A stretch of DNA of 8,614 bases from Gemmatimonadota bacterium. GTDB taxonomy: Bacteria; Gemmatimonadota; Gemmatimonadetes; Longimicrobiales; Gaopeijiaceae. Position numbers and translations under genes: made by a program. The stretch is from contig PWZC01000459.1 in assembly GCA_003567615.1 (NCBI GenBank), positions 1 to 8,614 on the forward strand. Reading direction: 5' to 3'. Below are positions 1-7,588 of the stretch, piece by piece. The notes under the pieces were generated by a model. The model had not been told where the DNA came from. It was given only the letters and a program-made list of their open reading frames with translations, and ran no database searches. Numbering within the stretch: the first letter of the stretch is position 1; each line of letters opens with the position of its first letter.

Positions 1-101
1 AGGGTCATAAGGGGTGCCGGGTCCTCCCTGGGCCCAAAGAGGAGGCTCCCCGGACGGCTGTAAACCACGTCCCGCCCCTGCCCCATCGCGAACCCCGAAA
101 T

Positions 102-124
102 CCGTCCATAGCTGGATGGGACGG
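102..124 (-). terminator. Stem-loop, weak terminator candidate
   Basis: CCGTCCAT (102-109) pairs with ATGGGACGG (116-124), giving eight base pairs with one bulged G and a six-base loop. Read on the minus strand, the arm is followed by ATTTCGGGG, which has only a token T-run. It lies about 145 bases past the epimerase stop, beyond the tandem repeat. It could end that transcript, but without a real U-tract this is a structural call only. Confidence 0.25.
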
Positions 125-141
125 GATGGATGGAACGGGCT

Positions 142-247
142 CACCGCGAGATCGTCGGCTGCCGCACCGCCAGATCGGCTGCCGCACCGCGAGATCGTCG
201 GCTGCCGCACGGCCAGATCGGCTGCCGTAGCGCGAGATCGGCTGCCG
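142..247. repeat. Tandem repeat, alternating 23/20-bp units (five copies)
   Basis: Five consecutive units end in GATCGGCTGCCG or GATCGTCGGCTGCCG, at 142-164 (23 bp), 165-184 (20 bp), 185-207 (23 bp), 208-227 (20 bp) and 228-247 (20 bp). The 23-bp units carry an extra GTC after GATC. The first four therefore form two copies of a 43-bp higher-order repeat. Each unit carries the short dyad CGGC-T-GCCG. The array sits in the 3' flank of the epimerase gene, 22 bases beyond its stop codon. Slippage or unequal crossover probably produced it. A protein-binding array is possible but unsupported. Confidence 0.85.
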
Positions 248-269
248 GCCCGAGTCAGCCCCTCCTCCC

Positions 270-1250
270 TCAGCCCCGCCCCGCCGAGGCCAACACCTCA
301 TCCTCCCACGCCACCGACGGCTCCGGCCGCTGCTGCGACCGATACCACTCCAGCGTCTCCCGAAGCCCCTCCTCCATTGGTGTGAGCTCGAGGCCCAGGA
401 GCTCCCGCACCCGCTCACCGCTCACCGTGATGGGGGGGATGTCCAGGAAGACGCCGAAGTAGAGCGGAGGCCCGAAGAGGTCGCCGCCTGCCGCCTGGAG
501 CGCCGCTCGGGGGACGGGAACCAGCCTGGCTTCCACCCCGGCCACCCGGGCCAGAAGCCGCACGTACTCGGCCTGGGTAATGGGCTCCCCGGCCAGATTG
601 AACGCCTGGTTCACGCCAGAGTCCCGGGTGGCGGCCAAGACGGCGGCGCGGGCCACATCGGAGGCGCTCACCCACTGCATGGTGCGGCTTCCGTCGTCGG
701 GCAAGATGATGGGCCGCCCCGCCAGGAGCCGGTCCCAGAAGAAGGCCTCTCGCTCAAATGGGTTGTGGGGTCCATAGACGAAGGCGGGTCGCAGCGTCGA
801 CACCGGGAACCCCGACGCGCGGGCGAGGCGGAAGAGGGCCCGCTCGCTCTCCGCCTTCTGCGCCCCGTAGCGATTCGGGTCCGATGCCGGCACCAGCTCC
901 GCGTCCTCATGGTAGACGCCCCCTTCCGGATACACCGCCACCGACGAGGTGAAGACGTAGCGCTGAAGCCCCTCGGCCACGACCTGCGCAGTACCCGTGA
1001 TCTGCTCCGCCGTGGTGCCCCGCTCCCAGTCGTAGACGTTGTCGAAGACCAGATCGAACGACCTGCCACCCAGCGCTTCCCGCACCGCCTCGGGGTCGTT
1101 CCGGTCGGCTCGCGCCTCGGTGACCCGGCCGCCGAAGGGCGTGCCCGGACTCCGGTGAAGGACGGTGACGTCGTCTCCCCGGGCGAGGAGGGCCTCCACG
1201 AGGGGACGTCCGATGAGGCTCGTGCCGCCGATGACCAGGGTGCGTTTCAT
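270..1250 (-). CDS. NAD(P)-dependent epimerase/reductase (SDR family)
   Basis: This 326-residue protein has an N-terminal Rossmann fold with the glycine motif GGTSLIG at residues 8-14. It shows the SDR catalytic features: a TSS stretch at 101-103 and YxxxK at Tyr128/Lys132. RPAFVYGP (residues 154-161) is the conserved segment of extended SDRs that precedes the substrate pocket. The FDLVFDNVYDW stretch (65-75) and the GGTxxIG loop resemble the CSP41-like or isoflavone-reductase-like epimerase relatives more than the classical UDP-glucose epimerases, so the substrate is unknown (a nucleotide sugar or another small molecule). There is no signal peptide, so it is cytoplasmic. The ATG is preceded by GGAGG with about seven bases of spacing, which fixes the start. 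It is 84 bases downstream of the small membrane-protein gene and could be co-transcribed with it. Confidence 0.93.
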   Translation of the reverse strand: MKRTLVIGGTSLIGRPLVEALLARGDDVTVLHRSPGTPFGGRVTEARADRNDPEAVREALGGRSFDLVFDNVYDWERGTTAEQITGTAQVVAEGLQRYVFTSSVAVYPEGGVYHEDAELVPASDPNRYGAQKAESERALFRLARASGFPVSTLRPAFVYGPHNPFEREAFFWDRLLAGRPIILPDDGSRTMQWVSASDVARAAVLAATRDSGVNQAFNLAGEPITQAEYVRLLARVAGVEARLVPVPRAALQAAGGDLFGPPLYFGVFLDIPPITVSGERVRELLGLELTPMEEGLRETLEWYRSQQRPEPSVAWEDEVLASAGRG

Positions 1251-1275
1251 GCTTGGCCTCCACGTTGGGGGGGAA

Positions 1276-1306
1276 GTCTGGTGTCCGGGATCAATCGTCT
1301 GGTGTC
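1276..1306. promoter_or_regulatory. Pair of 10-bp direct repeats upstream of the epimerase gene
   Basis: GTCTGGTGTC occurs at 1276-1285 and again, identically, at 1297-1306. The start-to-start distance is 21 bp, two helical turns. On the minus strand the pair reads GACACCAGAC and lies 26-56 bases upstream of the epimerase ATG. Same-face direct repeats just ahead of a gene fit a binding site for a dimeric or tandem regulator. No clear -35/-10 pair was found beside them. Confidence 0.35.
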
Positions 1307-1334
1307 TGCTGTGAGGTGCCAGCCCACTCCCCGG

Positions 1335-1841
1335 TCACCGCTCGGTGACGTATTCGAAGAGGGCGGACAGACCAATCTGCGTCACCGGAATCAGGATTAT
1401 GAAGGCGCCTGGCTCCGGATTGGCCTGCCGGACAGCGAAGGTGAGAAGCGCGGTCCCGGCCGTTGCCCCAAGCGCCGCAAGAACAGGGTTGCCCTGCCGC
1501 TCATTCGTCATGTGCGCGCCAATGGCCGGCCCGACGGCGAGCCCGAGCATGACCCCGGTGGCCATTCCCGGTGAGACGTACCCGCTCGGATCACCGGGTG
1601 CCAGGACATGACCCACTGCCCAGGCCACCACGGGGACTACGGTACCGCCCAGCGTGGCGCCGAGGAGAACCCGTCCGAAGCTGGGTTCGGTGGCTGTTCC
1701 CATTGCCTTCCCCTGGAGAGAGGCCGGCATGGAGGGCCCCTGGACCGCATGGGGAGCCGTGACCGTCGTGGCATGTTGGCCGGATAGCGAGGCCGGCGCC
1801 ACACCGAGTATGGCCGCCACCACGAGGAGTGGGAAACGCAT
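1335..1841 (-). CDS. Small Gly/Ala-rich exported or membrane protein, unknown function
   Basis: The gene encodes 168 residues and I do not recognise a family. It begins with a signal-like segment (MRFPLLVVAAILGVAPASLSG). A polar stretch of about 30 residues follows, then several hydrophobic Gly/Ala-rich segments at about residues 57-80, 93-110, 118-137 and 146-163. GATLGG, GVMLGLAVGPAIGAH and GATAGTALL carry small-residue spacing of the glycine-zipper or GxxxG type, which favours tight helix packing in a membrane. The protein ends FEYVTER. The ATG is preceded by GGAGGT with seven bases of spacing. It may be co-transcribed with the epimerase, but nothing links the two functionally. It could be an inner-membrane packing protein or a secreted protein. 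Confidence 0.75.
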   Translation of the reverse strand: MRFPLLVVAAILGVAPASLSGQHATTVTAPHAVQGPSMPASLQGKAMGTATEPSFGRVLLGATLGGTVVPVVAWAVGHVLAPGDPSGYVSPGMATGVMLGLAVGPAIGAHMTNERQGNPVLAALGATAGTALLTFAVRQANPEPGAFIILIPVTQIGLSALFEYVTER

Positions 1842-2047
1842 CAGGGCGACCTCCAGTTGATCAGCGACGACAGGAGCTTCCAGACTACGAGGTCAACACC
1901 CGACGCACCACCCTGTCGACTGCCCCATCGACCACCCGCTCGCCGCCCATGGCGGCACTTACGATCCCGCCGGCCCCGGTCATCCAGGGATGCGGGGCCC
2001 GGACCCGAGGACCCGGACCCCGCGGCACTCACTTCCTCCACTGCGAC
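1842..2047. other. Intergenic region between the lipoprotein and small membrane-protein genes
   Basis: These 206 bases hold the stem-loop at 1992-2023 just past the lipoprotein stop, and the ribosome-binding site of the small membrane-protein gene at the other end. On the minus strand a TTGACC hexamer occurs mid-region, but no acceptable -10 lies 16-18 bases further on, so no promoter is called. No short gene with a ribosome-binding site was seen. Confidence 0.5.
1992..2023 (-). terminator. Strong GC stem-loop past the lipoprotein stop
   Basis: Arms at 1992-2000 and 2015-2023 pair over nine base pairs with one G-U wobble. The interior can extend the stem through further G-C and G-U pairs, which would make the folded RNA very stable. 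It starts 25 bases after the TGA of the beta-lactamase-like lipoprotein. No T-run follows on the minus strand, so it is not a canonical intrinsic terminator. It could still act as a GC-rich terminator or as a 3'-end stabiliser. Confidence 0.4.
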
Positions 2048-4528
2048 TCAGTTGCCCTGTACCTGGATCGTGTCCGACCCCACGAAGGTGTACCAGCCTC
2101 CGGTCTCGTCCTGGAACCGCCCCACCACGTAGAGAGTGGTGGTGGCCCCGGTGACGCCGGCGCCCGTCACCCGGAAGTGGAGCACCTTGTCCAGGTCTCC
2201 GTCGCGGGTAAAGTCGTCCATCTCGAAGCTGTCGCGGAGGAAGTCCTGGTGAACCGTGCCACCGCCACCGGCCGAGAGCACGGCTGGAACGCCGAACCGC
2301 ACGGAGAGGGGATCGATCCCGGCGGCGTCGAACGCCAGCGGCAGGCCGTACTCACCGGCCTCTGTGGTCAGGACCGCCGAGGGCACAACCTCCGAGCTGC
2401 CGGGGTTGATCCAGTTCTGCCGATTCCCGGGCCGGATGTTGAGCTGCACCGGGACGGCGCAGTCCACGGAGCGGGTCTCCACCAGAGTGTTGTCGCTGGG
2501 ATCCGGGTCCAGAAGGTGGGGGTCCACGGCCTCGATGCCGGCGCGGAACACCAGATCGAAGTCGCCGGGAGCAAGACAGGCCAGAGCCCAGCTTCCCGGG
2601 ATCTCGAGGATTCCCTCTGCGTCGATGAAACGCCGGCTCGTCACTGTGACGACGGCGGCACCCTCCACCGACACGGTGGTGCCCGCCGGTATCCCTTCCA
2701 TGACCTCGTCGGGCTGGCCGTCCCGCTCGATGACGACGGAGGCCGACGCCTCGTCCTCGGTCACGGTGATGGAGGCTTCGATCCCCGCGGGGACCATCAG
2801 GGTGCGGCTGATGAGCGCCTCGGCCGGGTCGAAGTAGAGACCGAGCTCGGTGTCACCCCGGTTCCGGAAGGTCCGGGTGGCGGTGAAGCTGAAGGTCTCT
2901 CCCACAACCAGGTCGCTGGCGAAGGCTTCGTCCAGGGCGCTCAGATCCCATGCCTCCACACCCAGATCCGCATAGGCGATGAGCTCCCGATCCACGCTCT
3001 GACTGAAGGAGTTGTTCATGCTGACGGGATCCCGGATCCGCTCGTCCGCAGGCTCAATCCGGGCGTTGAAGGAGAATCGATGGTCGCTGGGCGCGGTGCA
3101 GACCACCTCGAAGGGGAAGTCCACAGGCACGCCCACGCCCAGAGGCACGGGGACCACGGCGGTCTTGGGCGAGGCGTCGAAGGTACAGTCGTCGGGCGCC
3201 GATGCGGTGAGGGTCACCAGTACGTCCACGGGAGAGGCCGGACCACTGTTGGACACGTCCGCCCGGACGGTGAAGCTGGCCGGCTGGTTGACGAAGAGCG
3301 GGTCATCCAGACCCAGGACCCGCACATTCGACATGAACAGATCCGCCTCGCAGTCCATCCACGTCTGGAGGGCGGCGCGGATGGGCTCCCGAAGTGTCTC
3401 GGCCCCGACGGTCCCGATCCCGATGGTCTGGCTATAGCCGTCGGCCTCGTGAACGAACACGCCCCAGACATACTCCCGCGGCTCAACGGCGCACGTGGTG
3501 GTATTGCGGAAGGGGATGGTGGACCAGCCGGCCACTGACCGATACTGCTTCCTCTCTCCGTCCACGTCGACCCCGTAGCTGCCGCCCTTGAAGGCTGCAT
3601 CCCGAAGGTTCCGGAAGGAGTTCAGGCTCGGGGCCTGCAGGCCCAGCGTCCCGGCCCGGAGCGCGTTGTGTTCCTCGGTGATGATCTCGTTGAACCGGTT
3701 CAGCCCCCGGGGCATGAGGTTGAAGGCCTCCCACCGCGTGGCCTCGTCCAGGTAGGTGGTGGCCGCGGCCTCGTAGAGGCGTCCGGCGTCGGCCAGGGTC
3801 AGCCAATTGGGGTTGGCGACGATATCGGGGCCGCAGCCGATGAGGTGGACATGCCGGGAACTGGCCATTCCCAGCGCGACTCGGGTGCCGTCGATGGCGC
3901 CCGGCCCGAAAAAGTCCCGGGCCGCATCGGTGGTCCGGTTGTCCGAGTTCACCATCATGGTACGGAGGATGAAGGCGAGGCGGTCCTCCCTCGGCAGGGT
4001 CGAGAGGTCCGGGCAGCTGGTCTCACCGGGCCCGGGATCATTCGAGTAGTTGGTGGGCCCGCGAAACCAGGGGATTTCTCGGTCCAGCGTCACCACGGCC
4101 CCGCCGATGACGGCACCGTCCTGCACCTGACGCATGGCGTGGAAGTGGGTGAGCGCCTTGATGGCGCTGGCGGGCTCGAAGACGAAGTTCTCGTTGTGGG
4201 AGAGCACCGTGGGGCCCCCGATCTCGCGGAGGTAGGCCCCCACCGTACCGCCGGTCTGCACCTCCCCCAGCAGGTCGAGGATCCGGGCCTGGGCGCCGGC
4301 GGCGTCCAGGGCGGCGGACTGCATGGAGAGCGAGCCGCTCAGCTCCCCGGCCGAGAGGGAAGAGGCCAGATCCTCCACGCCTCGAGTCGGGGCGTCGACC
4401 TCCGCCTCCGACACGACGGGTTCGGGGGTGGCCGCGGTGGGCGGCGTGGGCGATTCGCAGGCCGCCAGGGCCAGAGCTGCCATGAGTAGTGCCATGCCCC
4501 AGGTCTGGGGTCGGGCGGGAAAGCGCAT
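2048..4528 (-). CDS. Lipoprotein with class-A beta-lactamase-like domain and CARDB-like domains
   Basis: The gene encodes 826 residues from the ATG at 4528. That start is preceded by a full AAGGAGGT; an in-frame ATG 72 bases upstream lacks this. The signal peptide ends in the lipobox LAAC with lipidated Cys24, followed by a Pro/Thr/Glu linker. Residues 80-390 look like a serine beta-lactamase/transpeptidase fold: SAIK (Ser121, Lys124) as SxxK, Ser195-Asp196-Asn197 as SDN, and KGG at 314-316 in place of KTG. Between SDN and the WLTLADAGRLYEAA helix, where class A enzymes carry the deacylating Glu166, I see no glutamate, only GCGPDIVANPN. It may therefore bind or slowly acylate peptidoglycan stems rather than destroy antibiotics. 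Residues 395-510 and 520-690 resemble CARDB beta domains. The tail (695-826) matches the 'IxPGxxxNxINP ... VDPxSVRFG ... DGDLDxVLHF' module of secreted proteins. Eight further cysteines could form disulfides. It is likely anchored on the outside of the cell. Confidence 0.88.
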   Translation of the reverse strand: MRFPARPQTWGMALLMAALALAACESPTPPTAATPEPVVSEAEVDAPTRGVEDLASSLSAGELSGSLSMQSAALDAAGAQARILDLLGEVQTGGTVGAYLREIGGPTVLSHNENFVFEPASAIKALTHFHAMRQVQDGAVIGGAVVTLDREIPWFRGPTNYSNDPGPGETSCPDLSTLPREDRLAFILRTMMVNSDNRTTDAARDFFGPGAIDGTRVALGMASSRHVHLIGCGPDIVANPNWLTLADAGRLYEAAATTYLDEATRWEAFNLMPRGLNRFNEIITEEHNALRAGTLGLQAPSLNSFRNLRDAAFKGGSYGVDVDGERKQYRSVAGWSTIPFRNTTTCAVEPREYVWGVFVHEADGYSQTIGIGTVGAETLREPIRAALQTWMDCEADLFMSNVRVLGLDDPLFVNQPASFTVRADVSNSGPASPVDVLVTLTASAPDDCTFDASPKTAVVPVPLGVGVPVDFPFEVVCTAPSDHRFSFNARIEPADERIRDPVSMNNSFSQSVDRELIAYADLGVEAWDLSALDEAFASDLVVGETFSFTATRTFRNRGDTELGLYFDPAEALISRTLMVPAGIEASITVTEDEASASVVIERDGQPDEVMEGIPAGTTVSVEGAAVVTVTSRRFIDAEGILEIPGSWALACLAPGDFDLVFRAGIEAVDPHLLDPDPSDNTLVETRSVDCAVPVQLNIRPGNRQNWINPGSSEVVPSAVLTTEAGEYGLPLAFDAAGIDPLSVRFGVPAVLSAGGGGTVHQDFLRDSFEMDDFTRDGDLDKVLHFRVTGAGVTGATTTLYVVGRFQDETGGWYTFVGSDTIQVQGN

Positions 4529-4712
4529 GGGGTTGACCTCCTTATCGTCGAACCGGGTAGTGCGCGAAAGGCGTGTGCAGAAGTGCACCACATCAGACAC
4601 GTAGCCGGAGCGAAACAGGGGACACGGAGGTCCGGGAGGGGGGACGAACCCAGGAGCGGGGTGAGGCGGCTCGGATGACGGTGAGGGCGGAGTTCGACGG
4701 GGGGAAGGAGAG
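4529..4712. other. Gap between the kinase and lipoprotein genes
   Basis: This 184-base gap is long enough to hold a separate promoter for the lipoprotein. It contains the strong ribosome-binding site (AAGGAGGT on the minus strand, at about 4535-4542) and a small perfect hairpin at 4575-4588. No convincing terminator follows the kinase stop, and no consensus sigma-70 promoter is visible. Whether the lipoprotein shares the sigma-kinase transcript is therefore undecided. Confidence 0.45.
4575..4588. promoter_or_regulatory. Perfect 5-bp inverted repeat upstream of the lipoprotein gene
   Basis: GTGCA (4575-4579) and TGCAC (4584-4588) are exact inverted copies around a four-base loop. They lie about 47-60 bases upstream of the lipoprotein ATG in a less GC-rich patch. 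This position fits an operator or a 5'-UTR hairpin. The short arms mean chance occurrence cannot be excluded. Confidence 0.25.
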
Positions 4713-7574
4713 CTACCGAGCCACCGCCACCGGTGGGGCCGGATACCGCTGCAGCTCGGCCTGGGCGTCCAGGACGTCCCGGTGGTCCTCCGGCAGGGCG
4801 GCCTGGAAGATGCCCAGCGCTGTGCGGAACCGCTCCTCCGCCTCTCCCACCCGTCCTAGGGCGACCAGGGTCCGCGCCAGACCCATGGATGCCCGGGCCG
4901 CTTCCAGGTGATCCGCCGCATCGATGCGCTCGAAGGTGTCGAGGGCGGCACGGAATCGGTCCTCGGCCTCCGCCAGATCGCCGCGCTGCAGCGAGACGAG
5001 TCCAAGCGCCGCACGGTTGATGGCCACCGAGGTGTGCTCCGGGCCGAATCGGCGGCGATACACCGCATCGGCGCGCTGCAGAACCGCCTCGGCCTCGTCG
5101 AAACGCCCGGTCTGCCGCGCCAGGATTCCCACGATATTCAGGCTCTGGGCGGTGCTCGGATTGTCCTCGCCCAGGAGCCGGAGGCGCATATCCAGCGCCT
5201 CGGCGGCGAGGCGCAGGGCTTCTTCCAGATCCCCCACGTCCCGGAAGGCCAACGCCGCGTTGGCAATGGAGATGGCCAGCGACGGATGCTCCCCACCGTA
5301 GGCGGCTCGCTGAAGATCCATGACCAGGCGGTACTGCTCCAACGCCGCGGCGTGCTCTCCCAGCGTGCGCAGCAGCGCACCGTAGCTGTTCCGGGTGGGA
5401 CCGAGATTCACATGGTCCGGGCCCAGAACCCGCTCCTGCATGGCCAGCGCCTCGGCGTAGACCTCTCTGGCTTCCAAAAGGCGGCCGGCGGCGTGGAGGG
5501 CCAGGGCCAGGTTGCGGAGCGACTCGGCCACGTAGGGGTGCTCGGGTCCGAAATGGTCCCTCCGAATCTGCAGCGCGCGGCGGTGGTAGTCCTCGGCCTC
5601 GTCCGGGCGTCCCAGCTCCCGGGCCAGGACCCCGAGGGTCGAGAGGGACGCAGCCATCCGGGGGTGGTCGGGCCCCAGGATCTCCGACCGGATGGCGAAG
5701 GCCGCACGGGTGATGGAGTCCGCCGCCGGGAAGTCACCCTGCTGGCGCCGGACCTCGGCGATCTCATCCAGGAGGTCGGCACGGCGCTCCCCCAGGCCGG
5801 TGGGGGAGAGCCGCCGCTCCGCTTCCCCAAGGAGGGAGTCCGCGGCGGCGAGATCACCCTGGCGGCGGCGAAGTGCCCCCAGGTCCTGGATGCTCTGGAC
5901 CACATCAGGATGCTCCGGCGCCATGGCCTCCGTGCGGAGGGCCAGGGCGGCCCGGAGGAGTGAATCGGCCTCGCTGTAGATGCCCAGATTGTCATGCACC
6001 AGGCCGATGACCCGGAACATGGAGGCCCGAAGCTCCGGTTCCGTGGAGAGCTCCTGGCCGAGACGCTGAGCGCCGATGGCCAGGAAGTCGCTGACGGGGC
6101 GCGAGCCCATCCCCAGGCCCAGGGGGTCCGATTCGCTGAAGAGCCCCACCAGGAATTCGGCGATGTTCTCGGCCCGTTCCGCCTGCATCCGGGCGTGGTC
6201 CCGTTCCCGGGTCACCGTGGAGGTGTGGAAGGCGGCAAAGAGCACGGCCACGAGGAGGGGGAGTGCGGTGGCGGTCACCGGTGCGCGGTTCCGGACCAGG
6301 AAGCGGCGCGCCCGGTACCAGCGAGACCCGCGCCGTGCCAGCACCGGCCGCTTCCCCAGATAGCGGTGGAGATCGGCGGCCAGGCCGTCGGCGGAGCGGT
6401 AGCGCTGGTCGGGCTCCCGGCGGAGGGCCTGAAGGACGATGGCGTCCAGGTCACCCCGGATCCGGCGCGCCAGACGCTCCCTGGTCGAGGAGCGATTTCC
6501 GGCCAGGGTGTCCGGTGGGCCTTCCACATCGCCCTCCCCGGGACCACGGCTTCCGAGGTCACCCCTTCCAGCATCGCTCCCCCCCGCCCGCCCCCTCCCG
6601 GCCCGAATCACGCTGGAGGGGGGCTTCGGATCCTCCTCCGTCAGGGCACGCACCAGGAGGTGGGGCCGGCCGGTTGCCGCGTGGAAGGGCCGCTTCCCAC
6701 AGAGCAGTTCGTAAAGGAGGACCCCCAGGGAGTAGATGTCGCTGGCGGTGGAGACGACCTCGCCCGTCACCTGCTCGGGGCTGGCGTACTCCGGGGTCAT
6801 CCAGGGAAGGATGGTGCCGGGTTGGGCGGAGGTGTCGGTGGGGGAGGCCTCATCGCCGCGGGGCTCCAGCACGCGGGCGATGCCGAAGTCCAGGAGCTTC
6901 ACGCGCCCTTCTGCCGTCACCAGGATGTTGGCGGGTTTCAGGTCGCGGTGGACCACCAGCTTGCGGTGGGCGTAGGCCACGGCCTCGCACACATCCAGGA
7001 AGAGGCGAAGCCTGGCGTCGATGGAGAGGCGGCGTGTATCGCAGTACGCCGTCAGATGCTCTCCCTCCACGAACTCCATGGCGAACCAGGGGACGCCGGA
7101 GGGGGTGACGCCTCCGTCCAGAAGCCGAGCGATCCCCGGGTGTTCGAGCCCCGCCAGGATGCGGCGCTCCTCGTGGAAGCGGTGAATGGCCTGCGCGCCG
7201 GCCGCGCCTCGGACCAGCTTGAGCGCCACCGTCTGATGGAACTCGGCGTCCGCGCGCTCGGCCATGTAGACGTCGCCCATGCCCCCGCTCCCGGCGACGC
7301 GGAGGACCCGGAAGGGACCCACCCGATCCCCAGGGGTCAACTCCATCCCTGCCGCGGCGGGGGGAAAAAGCGCGTCCGCCACCCCGGCGATGTCGGCATC
7401 GAGAAGGCCCATGGCCTGATCGGCGCGGAGGAGCTCGCCAAGTTCCCGGTGCATCTCGGGGTCGGTCTCCGCCAACTCCCCGAGCAGGTCTGCCTGGGCA
7501 TCCGGGTCCAGATCCAGGAGGCGGTCGAGCATAGACCGGATGCTGTGCCAGCGCTGGGGGGACTCGGGAGTCAC
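4713..7574 (-). CDS. Transmembrane Ser/Thr protein kinase with C-terminal TPR sensor region
   Basis: The 953-residue protein starts at GTG 7574, preceded by GGAGGA with good spacing. Residues 1-75 form the helical N-terminal domain common in this family. The kinase domain (about 86-407) has all the core motifs: glycine loop GSGGMG (95-100), VALK with Lys119, HRDLKPAN with catalytic Asp211 and Asn216, DFG (229-231) and the P+1 segment TPEYASPEQ (260-268). It is an RD kinase with several Thr/Ser in the activation loop (246-260), suggesting autophosphorylation. A Gly/Arg/Pro-rich insert (about 325-362) interrupts the C-lobe. One transmembrane helix follows at about 431-450. Residues 515-945 are kinesin-light-chain-type TPRs, with the GPDHP-like signature recurring exactly every 42 residues (634, 676, 718, 760, 802, 844). 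The TPRs are expected in the periplasm as a ligand- or partner-sensing arm. The sigma gene lies directly upstream and is probably in the same operon, so the sigma factor is the leading candidate substrate. Confidence 0.95.
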   Translation of the reverse strand: MTPESPQRWHSIRSMLDRLLDLDPDAQADLLGELAETDPEMHRELGELLRADQAMGLLDADIAGVADALFPPAAAGMELTPGDRVGPFRVLRVAGSGGMGDVYMAERADAEFHQTVALKLVRGAAGAQAIHRFHEERRILAGLEHPGIARLLDGGVTPSGVPWFAMEFVEGEHLTAYCDTRRLSIDARLRLFLDVCEAVAYAHRKLVVHRDLKPANILVTAEGRVKLLDFGIARVLEPRGDEASPTDTSAQPGTILPWMTPEYASPEQVTGEVVSTASDIYSLGVLLYELLCGKRPFHAATGRPHLLVRALTEEDPKPPSSVIRAGRGRAGGSDAGRGDLGSRGPGEGDVEGPPDTLAGNRSSTRERLARRIRGDLDAIVLQALRREPDQRYRSADGLAADLHRYLGKRPVLARRGSRWYRARRFLVRNRAPVTATALPLLVAVLFAAFHTSTVTRERDHARMQAERAENIAEFLVGLFSESDPLGLGMGSRPVSDFLAIGAQRLGQELSTEPELRASMFRVIGLVHDNLGIYSEADSLLRAALALRTEAMAPEHPDVVQSIQDLGALRRRQGDLAAADSLLGEAERRLSPTGLGERRADLLDEIAEVRRQQGDFPAADSITRAAFAIRSEILGPDHPRMAASLSTLGVLARELGRPDEAEDYHRRALQIRRDHFGPEHPYVAESLRNLALALHAAGRLLEAREVYAEALAMQERVLGPDHVNLGPTRNSYGALLRTLGEHAAALEQYRLVMDLQRAAYGGEHPSLAISIANAALAFRDVGDLEEALRLAAEALDMRLRLLGEDNPSTAQSLNIVGILARQTGRFDEAEAVLQRADAVYRRRFGPEHTSVAINRAALGLVSLQRGDLAEAEDRFRAALDTFERIDAADHLEAARASMGLARTLVALGRVGEAEERFRTALGIFQAALPEDHRDVLDAQAELQRYPAPPVAVAR

Positions 7575-7588
7575 GGCTTCCTCCGGAC

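Larger units (their letters stand above)
1..269. other. Non-coding region downstream of the epimerase gene
   Basis: No convincing gene is seen here. The open frames that cross it are low-complexity Arg/Ser/Pro-rich shadows. It contains a stem-loop at 17-53 (CCGGG at 17-21 pairs with CCCGG at 49-53, and CCTCC at 23-27 pairs with GGAGG at 41-45). It also holds a hairpin at 102-124 and a five-unit tandem repeat at 142-247. The epimerase ends at 270, so on the minus strand this is its 3' flank. Confidence 0.6.

Noticed and set aside
142..247. CRISPR array
   Set aside because: The units are contiguous 20/23-bp tandem repeats with no unique spacers, and no cas gene is in the window.
1829..3538. 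569-residue open frame on the plus strand, opposite the lipoprotein gene
   Set aside because: Antisense shadow of a well-supported gene with SxxK and SDN motifs. It has no domain and no ribosome-binding site that fits better than the minus-strand gene's.
3668..4489. 273-residue open frame on the plus strand opposite the beta-lactamase-like domain
   Set aside because: Gly/Arg/Val-rich shadow frame with no motif. The minus strand encodes the catalytic domain here.
2048..4528. Antibiotic-resistance class A beta-lactamase
   Set aside because: KGG replaces KTG, no Glu166 equivalent is visible, and long CARDB-like domains follow. This is not the architecture of a resistance enzyme.
4529..4600. 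Upstream ATG at 4600 for the lipoprotein gene
   Set aside because: It would put 24 polar residues before the lipoprotein signal peptide and destroy its N-terminal placement. The ATG at 4528 has a complete Shine-Dalgarno sequence.
4908..5963. 351-residue open frame on the plus strand within the TPR region
   Set aside because: It mirrors the 42-residue periodicity of the TPR coding strand, so its apparent repeats come from the real gene.
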